Below, piece by piece: positions 22,811 to 33,929 of a stretch of DNA of 64,000 nucleotides. A program made the translations under genes and the position numbers. Source of the stretch: Trichaptum fuscoviolaceum (taxonomy: Eukaryota > Basidiomycota > Agaricomycetes > Hymenochaetales > Trichaptaceae). The stretch spans positions 2,349,317 to 2,413,316 of the forward strand of contig CAJSYZ010000012.1 in NCBI GenBank assembly GCA_910574455.1, in the 5' to 3' direction. The stretch's first letter is position 1. Every line of letters begins with the position of its first letter. Below the pieces are notes generated by a model, which saw only the letters and a program-made list of their open reading frames with translations, made no database searches and had not been told where the DNA came from.

Positions 22811-24869
22811 ATGTCGGGATCAAATTCTAGAGGTGGTAGCGGCAGCTCACGCAGGGAGCCCAGGGGCGGCAGCTCACACAGGCAGATCAGCAACTCACCC
22901 GCTGGTGGCGGCAGCTCACACTACCCAAACTGGATTGCTGCGTACACGCAGATAGTAGGCGCAAGTCAATCTCCGAGTCCTAGTGAGCCCAATCAGAAAA
23001 GGCCCAAACTTGAACTTGAAGGGGGGGAATCATTCCCGACATCCGTTCCACCACCATCAAGGTCACCATCACTGGCCGATTATCGCGTCCCGGGACCTGG
23101 CGGTGTTCTCGAACCACCTAATAAATCTCCCGGACGTACTATGGGTAAACTGCTTGACGCTGTGGCACAAAATGCACAGTCCACTGGCATAGAAGGCAAC
23201 GAGTCGGTTCACTCGACTTCAGGCCATCCAGGTGCCATGTCGCACACTGGCATAGAAGGCAGCGCGTCGGTTCGCTCGACTTCAGGCCATCCAGGCCTTT
23301 CATCAGATGATAGGATTGCGAGTTTGGAGGGTCAGGTTGCTACGTTGAACGATACTCTTCGCAAGATATATTCTGATGTCGCTCTCTTGACTGATAATAT
23401 TGCTGGGGTAAGTATTATGATCATGTTTCGAAAAAGAACGTCTAATAACCTACGCTTGTTAGTCACGGGCAGCAGGCGACGCTGTTAGAGTAAGGAAGAC
23501 CTTGGATAGTCTAAGGTTCTTCTTCATGGAATCCTCCGCAATTGTCCTTGGGTTCTCAAGAGAGGAGATACGGACTTGCCTTGACAGTCGAGGCACTGAT
23601 GATCCCTTCGGTTCCCTCTACTTCGAGTTGAACAAGTTCAAGTTTCAGAAAATCATGAATGAATACTACCAACTTCATTCTTGCGACGGCTCGGAAGGTC
23701 TTAGACAACTGTTATCTGAATATGGACTTTATAGAGAAGAGAAGGCAGAAGAGTTTATGGCAGTATTGAACTCATACGATACGGATGCCAAAGATCTTAA
23801 GGCTTTCCAATTCTTCATACCGTTCTTCCAGGCCTACTACGACGTAACTTACAAACTCATCGCAATCATCGATGCCGGTCTCCAAAGCATGTCAGTTACG
23901 GTCTCTAGACTTTTCCAGGCTCATTCTCAGGCTTCCAGTCATCTTTCCGGTATTCGGCCCCCCCCACTGAAAGTGCATCTACCCTATCATCCGATATCGG
24001 AACCAGGGAGTTTGCAATCGAAATACATGACGCCTGCGGTTGAACGGCTTCATTTTCAGCCCCAGAAAGAGGAGGTCAACGAAATGCTACTGCAGTTTGA
24101 CACGGAGCAGAAATCTTGGGAAATGGCGATTAAGCTGTGCAATATTCACGATGCATTCTTCCATCGGACGAAGGTGTTAGAGGTCACCTCCAATGACTAT
24201 GCGATTATCTCAACGGCAGAATCTATTCAGGCGCGTTTGCATGACATCATAGGAAGGTTTACCAGGGAAGCAAAGTCGAAGCAGGGGCCTGTCGGACCAC
24301 CGGCAGATATTCCTTCTGTTGAGATTAATAATTACTTCCGCGAATTGGGTCATCTTCAGAGGAGATTGATAAGCGCGCTTAGGATTGTCAAGAGATGGTT
24401 GCAAATTGCCTCCACAAAGGGTCTTTTCGATGTCGTCATGCGGAAGGGGAAAGGCGATGTCGTATCAGAGCTCTTAAACAAGATAGTACATCGAAGGCAG
24501 GAGTCGACTGATGATGTCCTTGATTCTATTGATATGTTAGCAGCCTATAACAAGGACGAAATGGAGGCCTATCATACGAACTTGAAGGGCAAGGGGAAGG
24601 AAAGACAGGACACGGCAGCATCGACGTCAGCAGTGTCCTTGACTACCCAGACGACTGGAAAATCTTTCTTGGAGCATGCGGACATGCAGAGATACCAAAC
24701 GTATCTGACGGAGGCGGTGTGCGCGTCATTCGACAGACAACCCCCGAAAGGCATTGCGGTGAATATTGATATTAAACAAATTCTAGGGTATCGCAATTAT
24801 TTAGAATTGGCGATAGAGTCAAAGGATGACTCCAAGCCTTCAAGTCCTCGAGGTCGCCTCAACTACTAG
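22811..24869 (+). CDS. Orphan gene A: 667-aa protein with low-complexity N-terminus and helical core
   Basis: Not recognised. Two exons, 22811-23407 and 23463-24869, joined across a 55-bp GTAAGT...TTAG intron, give an uninterrupted 667-aa protein. I chose ATG 22811 (MSGSNSRGGSG); an in-frame ATG lies at 22784. The first 190 residues are Ser/Gly/Pro-rich with an internal repeat: a TGIEG(N/S)xSVxSTSGHPG unit occurs twice (about residues 123-163). A short coiled coil follows (DDRIASLEGQVATLNDTLRKI). The remainder looks alpha-helical, with aromatic segments such as LKAFQFFIPFFQAYYDV and LISALRIVKRWLQIAS, and a Ser-rich tail. Convergent with the Plavaka transposase, whose stop is 228 bp away. Orphan gene B has the same position relative to the second transposase. 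No catalytic motif seen. Confidence 0.7.
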
Positions 24870-25096
24870 CCGAATTAGCCCTCTCATAGGTGGTGGGTTG
24901 ACAATGGACACAGTATGCTTGCATCTCCAGTTTCTCCTTTTGTTGCTTTGAGATTTGTTGATAATTATATTACCTCGAACAATGAATACCATGATGTCGT
25001 CGCCGCTGGCTCTGGCAATGTAAACTGTACAACAAGTCTCAATACACTTTGTAGTACTATGTGGCAATGTGCTAACGGAAGAGTTTAACTTAGTAA
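24870..25096. other. Short convergent spacer
   Basis: Holds the 3' ends of gene A (+) and the Plavaka transposase (-). No gene. Confidence 0.5.
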
Positions 25097-28000
25097 TTAT
25101 TGTCTAGCTTCGTACAGTGTTTGGTGCATGTGCATGTCAGCAAATCGGTTAACATAGAATCTATCATAAAAATCCAGGGTCTCCTTAGGTGTCAATGACT
25201 TTGGAGGACATTCATCACCCTTCGGAACCCCCAGGAGGTGGGCTAAACGGAGGATGTCCCCTACATCTATCACAGATAGCTTCGGAGCCTTGCAGTTGCG
25301 CTGATAGTGACATCTGCCACTGGCATTCACTCCAGTACAGCATCCGACACAGGTGGTAGAGCTCTCTAACTCATACTCCGGTTCGACTATCCACATTCTT
25401 GTTTTCAGGTCGGGTGAATCTCCAACACGCTTGAAAATTTGGACGAGAGCGCAGTCCTGACGTTCCCCTTTAGCGGTGAAGGAAAAAAGAAGCATAACTC
25501 GGGCAACTCTCATTCCCGCAAACCCCTTTGTGCAGGAGCTAACTCGAACAAGGACTGCATCACGTCTTGCTTTTCCGCGCCAAGAGGGATTGGACCTGAT
25601 CACCTCCCTCATTGCTTGTTCTATAGGGATCGATTCGCCATGGTAGGCAAAGAAAGCGGTGGCTGAATGGAATATTGAAAAGTCATTGCTCGTGTCCAAT
25701 TCAACTGCTGGTTGGGCTCTACCAGAGGAGCCCCTTGAGTTGGAGGTGTGATTCTCGTACTTGTTGAATAAGTATTCTTTAATGAGCTGTCGGAGCTGTC
25801 GGAGCTCTGGATGACCTTTTATCGCCGCAAGCGTGTTGAGCTGTTTAGGATACACCTTACTGGACTCTGCAAGGATGACAACAAAGAAGTCAGATGTGTA
25901 ACACCAAAAGCATGGGTTACCAAGTAATACCCACGTTGCTTCGAAGCCATTAACATCAAGCTCAAAGGGTCATTTCTGCCACCCAAGCGGATCTGGCGTT
26001 CAGCATGTTGTATGTCTTGAACCGCAAGATGCTGTGGCCCATGCACTACTAGTAAGCTTTCAAGTTCGGGATCTTCCAGGTCTGCAATTTCGTTGAGTTC
26101 ATTATTGCCCACAATGTCATCGAAGAAGTCCTCTGTATCATCAGCTGCACCAGCTTCGGGTGTATCTTGATGCTGCATCTGCTCCTTCCGAATTTGGGTC
26201 CTCTCAGCGTCATCTGACTCCGACTCTGACATATTCCTGCGCAGAACATCTAGCAAAGCTCTCCATGAAGCCTCAGCCAGAGGACTTTCCAGCATTCCAC
26301 GCCTCTTGAAGTCTGCCCTCGATGCAATAAGTTTACTGAGACGTTGGTTTGCTGTGATCATCTGACCTAAAGGATCATTTCTGTTTGAGCGTCGCCACGT
26401 TTCCTTGACCGCGTAAATGTGTTTATTCTCTGTGTTGATGAGCACAGCCCGCTTGGTGCAGCGAAGAGAGGGATCATTGTAGGATAGTGAATCATGGCAT
26501 GCTGTCGTGGAAGTGAGAAGTTATCCCGGATGCCCTTAGCTATGAATATTTTGCGATATTGATGATAGTGATCCAGGGAGGCTTTAACCTGATCAAGAGT
26601 TGAGGCTGTAATCGTGTACCGACGCACAAGGTAACAGAAGTCCAGAAATGCACTCAATGCGTGAACTATATCATCATGTACAATGCCCACAATAGCCGGA
26701 AGATACACCTAGTAAGCGGATTGCATCAGATATCAGCAAACCACCACCTCAAACAAGATCATGATGAAAATACCACATACTTTCATAAGTGCCTTTGAAT
26801 CATTACCTGTCCATTGCTTGAAGCCTCGACCTTCGGGAAATCTGCGAAGTCCAGGAAAAGGAGCAGCAACTCTGATTCTACGTGAAAGTTAGCAGTGGTA
26901 TTCACACGACTTGTAAGGGAATAGTACCTTTTATCCACAATATCCAGCTCTGTCGTGGTCATGCTCTGGCAAATCCACTCGACAAGATGATCCTTGAACA
27001 CGCCTTTGATGATTTGGTGCAGTAAGTCTGGAGAAATGAGATCGCATATATCTGCACGCGGAAAATCATTGGTGAAGGGCTACGGGACATAGTTCAAGTT
27101 GCGGTAAGTGCATCTAATGGACAACTTGAAGTTGGAACACATACGACGATATCTTGGTGGAACCCATACTCCTTACGAATTGTGGCTCTACTTATGCTAT
27201 TGTCATCCACCTGTTCTATCAATCGTTCGTGCAGCTCTTTTGTTCGAGGATTTGTAACAAATTCCGGATTATCTAGGTTCTTGTGAGGTGCTGTACATCT
27301 ATATAGTAGCCGCATTAAGTCATTTCCTCGAACTCAAGTCGGATGTGATTTGTGGAAAGGACAATACTTACTTGCAGCACCATCCAGTGCATATTGCGCA
27401 TAGACTCACCTGTTCCGGATAATCGGCTATATACGAGCCGAGTCCGAGAATCGACCTACGCAAGTGACCATCAGGGCACCGGAAAATGGTTTGTTCGTTG
27501 TTTATGGACATTGCGCTCTTCAGTGGTCTCAAGATTCTCGATATAGATGAATGAAAGACTTGATGTCGAAAGCGGCGGAATTCATCCGACTTTTCGTACT
27601 GCCGTTCAGCTGCAAAGCATCAGAACACAAATGGATAGCTCAGTTTTTGACACACACTCTTTGGTATTGCTAGAAATGCTACGAGCTGGACTGTATTCAA
27701 CTTTTGGGACCGCCGGGCCTTGTTAGATACATTTCCTATTGAGAGATATAACGGATAATATTCGTTGTTGCCAGTTCCAACGGAAACTGTTGTCTTGTCA
27801 CTCCCTAAAATTACCGGAACGAACATGGACCCATGAACTGCTTTATCTTCGGCGTAGATTTTGTTCTAAGTCAAGGATAATCAGTACACTTCCTCCAACT
27901 TCGAATGCTGCATGATTCATGACTTACAGCCTGTTCCCAAGCAAAATTTCCGGACATGTAGTTTCTGAAGACTCGTTCTTTGTTGTCATCAGAGTCCTCT

Positions 28001-29096
28001 TTCGGCTGATACTCACGAAACGGGACATAGTCGAATTCGCCTTCCAACGCCGGATTGTCCACCAAATTCCGGATCACTTCCAAAGGATCCCGATACCATA
28101 CATCATATTCTTTCCTCTTCCATGACTCGGTGTTCTCGTTTGTTGCCTTTTGGCTATGATCGTCCGTGTAGAAGTTACTAAAGGATTTCCAAGACACATC
28201 ACCGACTTTTGTAGCATCAATGGCGTTATACATTTTTTGCGCATCTCCATCGAGTAGCGTACTAGTTGAACCCAGATCCAAGTCATCGTCAGGCAATGTC
28301 GCATCCAATTCGGAACATCCGCAAGATTTTACATTCTCCGCCTCCTGAATCAGCTGATAAGCCTTCATGATTCCCAGAAGCTTTGTTATGTTCCCAGCAG
28401 ACATTTGCTCTTCCCGATAGAGAAAATCTGCGAGCTCAAAATCTGCTCGGCACGAATATGGAAACCAGTCATTTGACGCAGATTCGTTTCGCGGAGCGGG
28501 TGAGTCTTCGTATTTCTAAGAAGTTCCCTTCTGCATCGCATGGAGTGGCTGCACAATGTTTGGTGTCAAAATGCTACAGTAAACCGGGAACAATTGATTT
28601 GGCGCACACCATTCAAGTATCTGTGATACACCTTCAAGTTATCCTCGCTCTCCTCATAATCTCCAATGTCGGAATCCAAGTCTTCAGAACGGCCACTGTC
28701 ACTTCCGGTGACAGAATGGGACAGAGAATCAGGTCTGTCCAAATCTTGAAGCAGCTCGTCTCGGCCTATACTGAGCATCGAGATATCCTGTGTAAGCATG
28801 GAAATATCGTAATCGTAGGAGTCAGAGCCGCTCTCAAGATGACCCTCTGATGGAAGTTCGGACGACCTCAGGAGAGCTTCAAGTTGAGGACTTGGAGCTC
28901 GTATGGGTCGAATAGGTGACGATTCATATTCATGACCACAAGCAGAAGAACTTGCCAAGAATGACGTCGGATGAGCTGAATATTCATGTCTTGCTCTTCC
29001 AGATTGACTCTTGAACGTCCTACTACAGCCAGGCAAGGTGCATCGAATAGTTGGTGGAAAATGAAAGGGATCGTGCTTTTTCCGTGTCGCTGGCAT
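25097..29096 (-). CDS. Plavaka-type DNA transposase (copy 1), multi-exon, apparently full length
   Basis: Transposase of a cut-and-paste element related to the CACTA/CMC group, common in Agaricomycetes (established knowledge; assignment by recall of conserved blocks). The start chosen is ATG 29096 (MPATRKKHDPF). Exon 1 has a C2H2 zinc finger, CTLPGCSRTFKSQSGRARHEYSAH. Then come VGDVSWKSFSNFYTDD and YDVWYRDPLEVIRNLVDNP (about 28230-28060), FVPVILGSDKTTVSVGTGNN (about 27825-27760), LGLGSYIADYPEQ with a CxxC-like WCCKCTAPHKN split by an intron (27430-27270), DFPRADICDLISPDLLHQ (about 27070), FSLPRQHAMIHY (about 26520) and ETWRRSNRNDPLGQM (about 26400). The C-terminal exon ends MHMHQTLYEARQ. No frame-breaking change was noticed in the blocks I followed. 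Orphan gene A is convergent, orphan gene D divergent. Confidence 0.85.
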
Positions 29097-29368
29097 CAAC
29101 TTGAATGTAACCTCAGTAGTAGTACACGTCGACAATTGGGACTCACAGCTGAGCCTCACTGGCACTGGCAGGCTGCTAGCACTGGCAGTGACTCGGACTC
29201 GGAGTGCCAGTGAACTTGAACCTGAGTTAAAATTAGTCATAGAGTAGTCACGGTAGTAGTGGGCGTAAATTTTCAACTTGTCTAAGATAGACGCCCCCGC
29301 CTCCCTGATCTTGAACTTGCACCTTCGACACATCTTATCATCATACAAGTCTCAAAACACTGCACAAA
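29097..29368. promoter_or_regulatory. Divergent spacer between transposase and gene D
   Basis: 272 bp between two divergent start codons, so it must carry both promoters. Nearly all of 29135-29230 is made of palindrome words: CACTGGCACTGGCAGGCTG, CACTGGCAGTGACTCGGACTCGGAGTGCCAGTG and AACTTGAACCTGAGTT. A TATA-like box was not identified. Confidence 0.45.
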
Positions 29369-32300
29369 ATGTCAACTCAAAGACAGACAAGGGCTAAGAA
29401 CAAGGAAAAGCACCCCGGAGCAGTCGTTGACCAACTCAGAACAAGACGAACACAGGAGGAGATATTGCGGGAGAAGGAAGAAAAAGAGAAAAGGAAAGTA
29501 CGGCAGGCAGAAAGGCGGGATGAGGCATTGAAGGAGAAGGAAGAGAAGGAAAAGCAGAAGGAAGAGCGGGCAGCTTTCCGCAGAGCTGCGGCCCAGCAAG
29601 TCGCGGTTGCGAAAGAGAGGAGAAAACACGCTGCGGAGCAAAAACGGGCAGCAAAAGAACAAGAGGCAGCTGACAAGGTTCGCAAGAAGGTGACTGCAGC
29701 AGAGAACCAAGAAGCAGTGATGCTAGAGACCGTAGAGCTTGAAAACAACTTGTCAAAGGCTCTTGAGACACGCACCCAGATGGGCTCAACAGTGCCCAAA
29801 CTCACTGGCAAACGTGGACGTAGAAAGCCAAAAGGCGAAGCTAGTTGTAAGTCTTCAACTTTAGATCAGTGATGACACAGATTTGAACTGGCATAAACAG
29901 ACTCGAAGAACGATGTTAAAGACATATCGGATTGTGAAGATGGACACAACGAAGACTTGGATATTCGTGAGTAACATTGCCTATACATTTTCAGACAATC
30001 TCAAAGCTTGGAGGTTTGAACCCTGTGACTCACGTTAATGCGAAGCAGCGAGTATGGATGAGCCAAACAGGAAGCCTGCAAAAAAAGCTAGGAAAGAAGA
30101 TTCCAAAGGTGAACTTCCATTTCGCACACGTGTGCAGACCGCAAAGATGTCCAGGTCTGCCGCCACTCCCAGCGACGCATTCTTTCACGCTCCTGCAGGA
30201 CCGAACGAGAGTCTTTCTGGTGAAGAAACGGACATAATAGACTCGCCCGCTACGTCAAGGCGGAACGACAAGACAAAACGCCCTGTCAGGGCGCTTCGCA
30301 ACACAGATGATTCCACTTTCATCGGTGAAGAGGGTGGAGGTCTTGAGGTGCCAGTGGCAGGGATAGACTCAGAAAGGATCAATTTGTGAGTTTGAAGTTT
30401 GAATCTTGCATTGCGTCTGAATCAGTATCTTGTACTGTCAAGTCAATGTAATGGTGAGTGCGATTAAACATCATCCCGACTACTACTAGTAGTAGTACTA
30501 GATTACTAATGAGCCTGCCACTCAGGCTGCCAGTGTCACTGCGGTCACGGTGCCAGCGGTTCAAGTTGACCGTGACGCTCCCGGGCCAAGACCCGACTTG
30601 GAAGTCCTTCACCTGCAATATTGACGCTCTTGTCCTTGTTACCACTGTATTATGAGCCTTGCTGACGCAAAGCTACACCAGACACACCATCTCATTGCCA
30701 GATGATGAAAACTTAAGTCCCTGGGAGGATGAAGGAGAAACAATCACCCTTACAAGCTATCATGGTGTAAAAAATAGCACAATCAGTGTGCAACAGAAGG
30801 CACATCTTGTCGATTCGGAATCAAATGTTGTGAGTTGACGGAGAATTAGAATGGCAAATGCAGTCTGAATAACTTGTTTATAGGGCGGAAGCAATCCGAA
30901 GAGGCTAACAAGGCCGGCTCAAGCTTGTGTGAGTACGACTTATTTCTGTTCGATTCACGTCAGTTACTCCATGACCGTTTGTTCATATCCCTTCGTTATT
31001 ATTTATCTGCCAACTGCCGTGTCATGAACAGGATGGAGGTAGCAGCAACCTCAACTCGAAGAAAAGGAAGTTATTGCATGACACTCTTTCCGGGTCGCAG
31101 GTTTCAACGGTAAGAGATGTCATATCATTTTTCATTTTTCATTCTACTAAGCAAACCCTTCCCGTACTCGAGGATAAGAACAACGAGATAAAACCAGGTG
31201 GACAGGTGAGTGCCAGACAGCGAAGCACAGTGATCTTCATTCTATATCCTTCATTGCTGAATTGGTATTTGCATAGGATGCAAACAAGAGGACTGCTAAC
31301 TCGCAGCTTAGCGCACCGGTAAGTCTATCTTATTTCAACTTCTCTCGTTCCCCCCCTTATTTATGGTTGTAAGGTGCGATCACTAGCTTTGGAACCCCGT
31401 GTACAGGTATGTGTGAGCGTCGATGCACCGTAGGCTCACTTCCGGTGCTCTCCTGTAGCAACTATTTGTTTCCTTCTTCACTTCGAGTCGATCGCTAATG
31501 TGTGCATATGAATAGGACATCACAGTCACAAAGAACGGAAAGAGGAAGTCGCCACCAGACACCGACTCTCAGGTTAATGTGGTAATTCTTCTACCTTCAC
31601 GTGCAATGAATTCCTTCATTTCATGTTTACTTAATTTAAACCATCTCAATAGGCTAATAAGACTGTCAAGATCAATAAGTCATTGTTGATTGACATGGAC
31701 ACACAGGCCGGTGCCACAGTAAGTGTCAATTCTATGGTAATTGGCATTCAAGTTCGTATCTGATCAGGCGGAAAGGACTTGAGTAAGAAGAGGAACCCCT
31801 CTGATATTCCTTATCGGCCTGAGGCCGACACGACGGTAAGTGCTTCTTTTCGATCTGCTCACTTGCCATGGATAACAGCTTTCTGACGTGTTGCAGCCGG
31901 AGATTGGATCCGCTACCTTTAATCGCAAGAGGCAGTTGCTGGTGGCTGATAATGAAGTAAGTGAGAGTCGATTGATACACTCTAAACGTGAGCATTCACC
32001 TTCTTTTCTTAATAGTCTGGTGGTCGAAAGATGTCGTTAGCACCTCGAGCACCGTCGCTTGCAATGACGAGAGCGTCCCGCACCCCCGGACCCGAAGTGA
32101 TAGTGACTGGGGCTTATCAAGGTCATCGCAAAGTCTCTCGGACTACTAGCTCAGTTTGTCGAATCAAATTCATTTCTATGACATATTTTGCTGATGTACG
32201 TATATGCAGACATCAGTGGGACTTGAGGACAAGGATCGAAATGAAGGAAGGGAAGGATCTCGCGTGCCAGGCAGGAAAAGGGCGACGAACCAGTGTCTCC

Positions 32301-33111
32301 CTCCCGGTACTCAGGCAGGATGGACTCATATTCTATTACCTTCACTATTTCGCGCAGTTGGAAAGTCCGTCACACCATGGCAAACCCCGGACAATAAGCT
32401 CATCAGCTCATTGTGGGGGAAAGTGTTTGACTCTGTGGAACTCATTTACGAAACTCAGTTCGCCGATATCTGTTCTCTAGTTGAGTCATTTTTACTTATT
32501 CTCAAATCACCTTTACCAAATTGAGATGCAATCCTCATATTTCAGGCGGCCCAGAGATGCTCTGATAGCTGGCGCAAGAAGCTGTTTGAGAAAGCTGAGC
32601 AATCAGTTGCTAGTTTTATCAGCGGCGAACAATCAAAGTCAATGCAAAACGAAGCAATTGTGAAGATGTTGCAGACGCTAGTTGACAAGAAGAAAGCCGA
32701 ACCGTTTCTATGGGAAAGCTGGTATAGTATGGAGAGGGTAAGTAAAAGAGTATTTATTGTCACATTTTGTGTCCATGCATTGACCCTAAATGTACAGAAG
32801 CAAGGACTGTTCTGCTCTGACCTTGTGGTCTCAGTGTTGTCCGTACACATTGTCTTGGCCATGGGTCGGCATAAAATACTGGACAGAAACACCATAGGAA
32901 AGCCTATCGGTGCCCTCGCCCTTGCGGCAACAGCGGTATCTATTTTTTTCAGTACTTATATTGTCCTTATTCGCTGATCTTCTCATGGATAGGTCAAGGT
33001 TGCCATTGATAAACAGGTGGCTCGGTTGCAAAATATCAAAGAAGAACTTGGCGGCGCTGAGTGGTATTTCACTAGCGCTCTGTGGCAGCCTCATACGGAC
33101 GACTATGTTAA
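29369..33111 (+). pseudogene. Orphan gene D, 5' part (interrupted by the Ty3 element)
   Basis: Starts at ATG 29369 (MSTQRQTRAKNKEK). The first exon, to about 29847, encodes a highly charged coiled coil rich in EKEEKEK and RRAAAQQ. Many short exons with GT-AG introns follow, encoding basic, nuclear-looking segments (NRKPAKKARKE, TKNGKRKSPPDTDS). From about 32200 a conserved-looking helical region begins (WTHILLPSLFRAVGK, KKAEPFLWESWYSMER, KPIGALALAATAVKVAIDKQ). The last motif recalls GALALAxxAVERA segments of basidiomycete hypothetical proteins near the DUF6532 group; this is recall only. The frame runs to TDDYVN at 33111, where the LTR begins. It resumes in the same frame at 39823 after one duplication copy is removed. 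As it stands the gene is interrupted. Divergent from the Plavaka transposase. Confidence 0.65.
33107..33111. repeat. 5-bp target-site duplication GTTAA (left)
   Basis: Identical GTTAA at 39818-39822. Confidence 0.95.
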
Positions 33112-33929
33112 TGTTACGACCGTCGGGAATTGTAGCGGGAAACAGTTTCGGGAAACTGGAATTCGCGACAAGAACCCGCGTTCGGGAATCTGGATTCGCG
33201 ACTGGGAACGAGCGTGGGAATTCAGGCGGGAAACGCGCGGGATTCTATCCAGGCGCGTCGCGGGATTCTCAAGGCCAGCTAGGACTCTTCACTGCTTTGA
33301 ACGTCAAGTAAGCGGATCCCTAAGGAAGCACTCCACAAGTAAGTATTGCGCAACTAACTACACAGGAGAAAAGAGAGAGATCGCACCTAAGGAAGCACTC
33401 CACAAGAGGTCAAAAGTGGGGTGCTCCTTACGATGCCTACAGCTATTTATCTACTTCGTAAAGACTGTATAGTTAATCTACGCTAAGTGTCCTTGCGCAA
33501 TGCGCACCTATCTACTACAAACGATACATGCTACGACTGCACTGCTAGGCATGTCTATCCCGTCTCTCCAGATGGCTACGGCCTGCCCGTGGACGTCAGC
33601 GTCCGGTCCGGGGCTGCGACTAGCCAGACTAGGTATGCCAGACTGTTGCAGGTCGTCACCTTGAGGTACTAACGGATTAATGAGCGTATGTTGATAAGTG
33701 AATGTACGTGTGCCGTGGCGGGTCGTCGTAAATGAGTGTGTGTATGCGTGCATGGTTGCCGGGACGGTGGTGCGGGATAAGTCACGTGAGCATGGGATCG
33801 TGCGATTCGGGAATGAGGTTTCGCGCGGGGAATCCAATGGCGGGATTCTCCCCGCGGGTTTGTCTGCTCATGTCGGGATCCTTGGCGGGAAAGTGCGGGA
33901 AATGAGAAAAGGAGCCCGGGATCTCGACA
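33112..33929 (-). repeat. 3' LTR of the Ty3 element
   Basis: 818 bp. Rich in CGGGAATC/CGGGATTC words. Contains AAGGAAGCACTCCACAAG twice (about 33325 and 33391). The pol reading frame ends inside it at 33782. Confidence 0.97.

Noticed and set aside
29372..29811. Antisense open frames opposite the first exon of gene D
   Set aside because: They are Ser/Cys/Leu-rich shadows of a Glu/Lys/Arg-rich coding exon in the opposite strand.
33112..33929. Protein-coding gene in the LTR (109- and 211-aa frames)
   Set aside because: Frames are duplicated in both LTRs or run from the LTR into antisense of pol; no family recognised.
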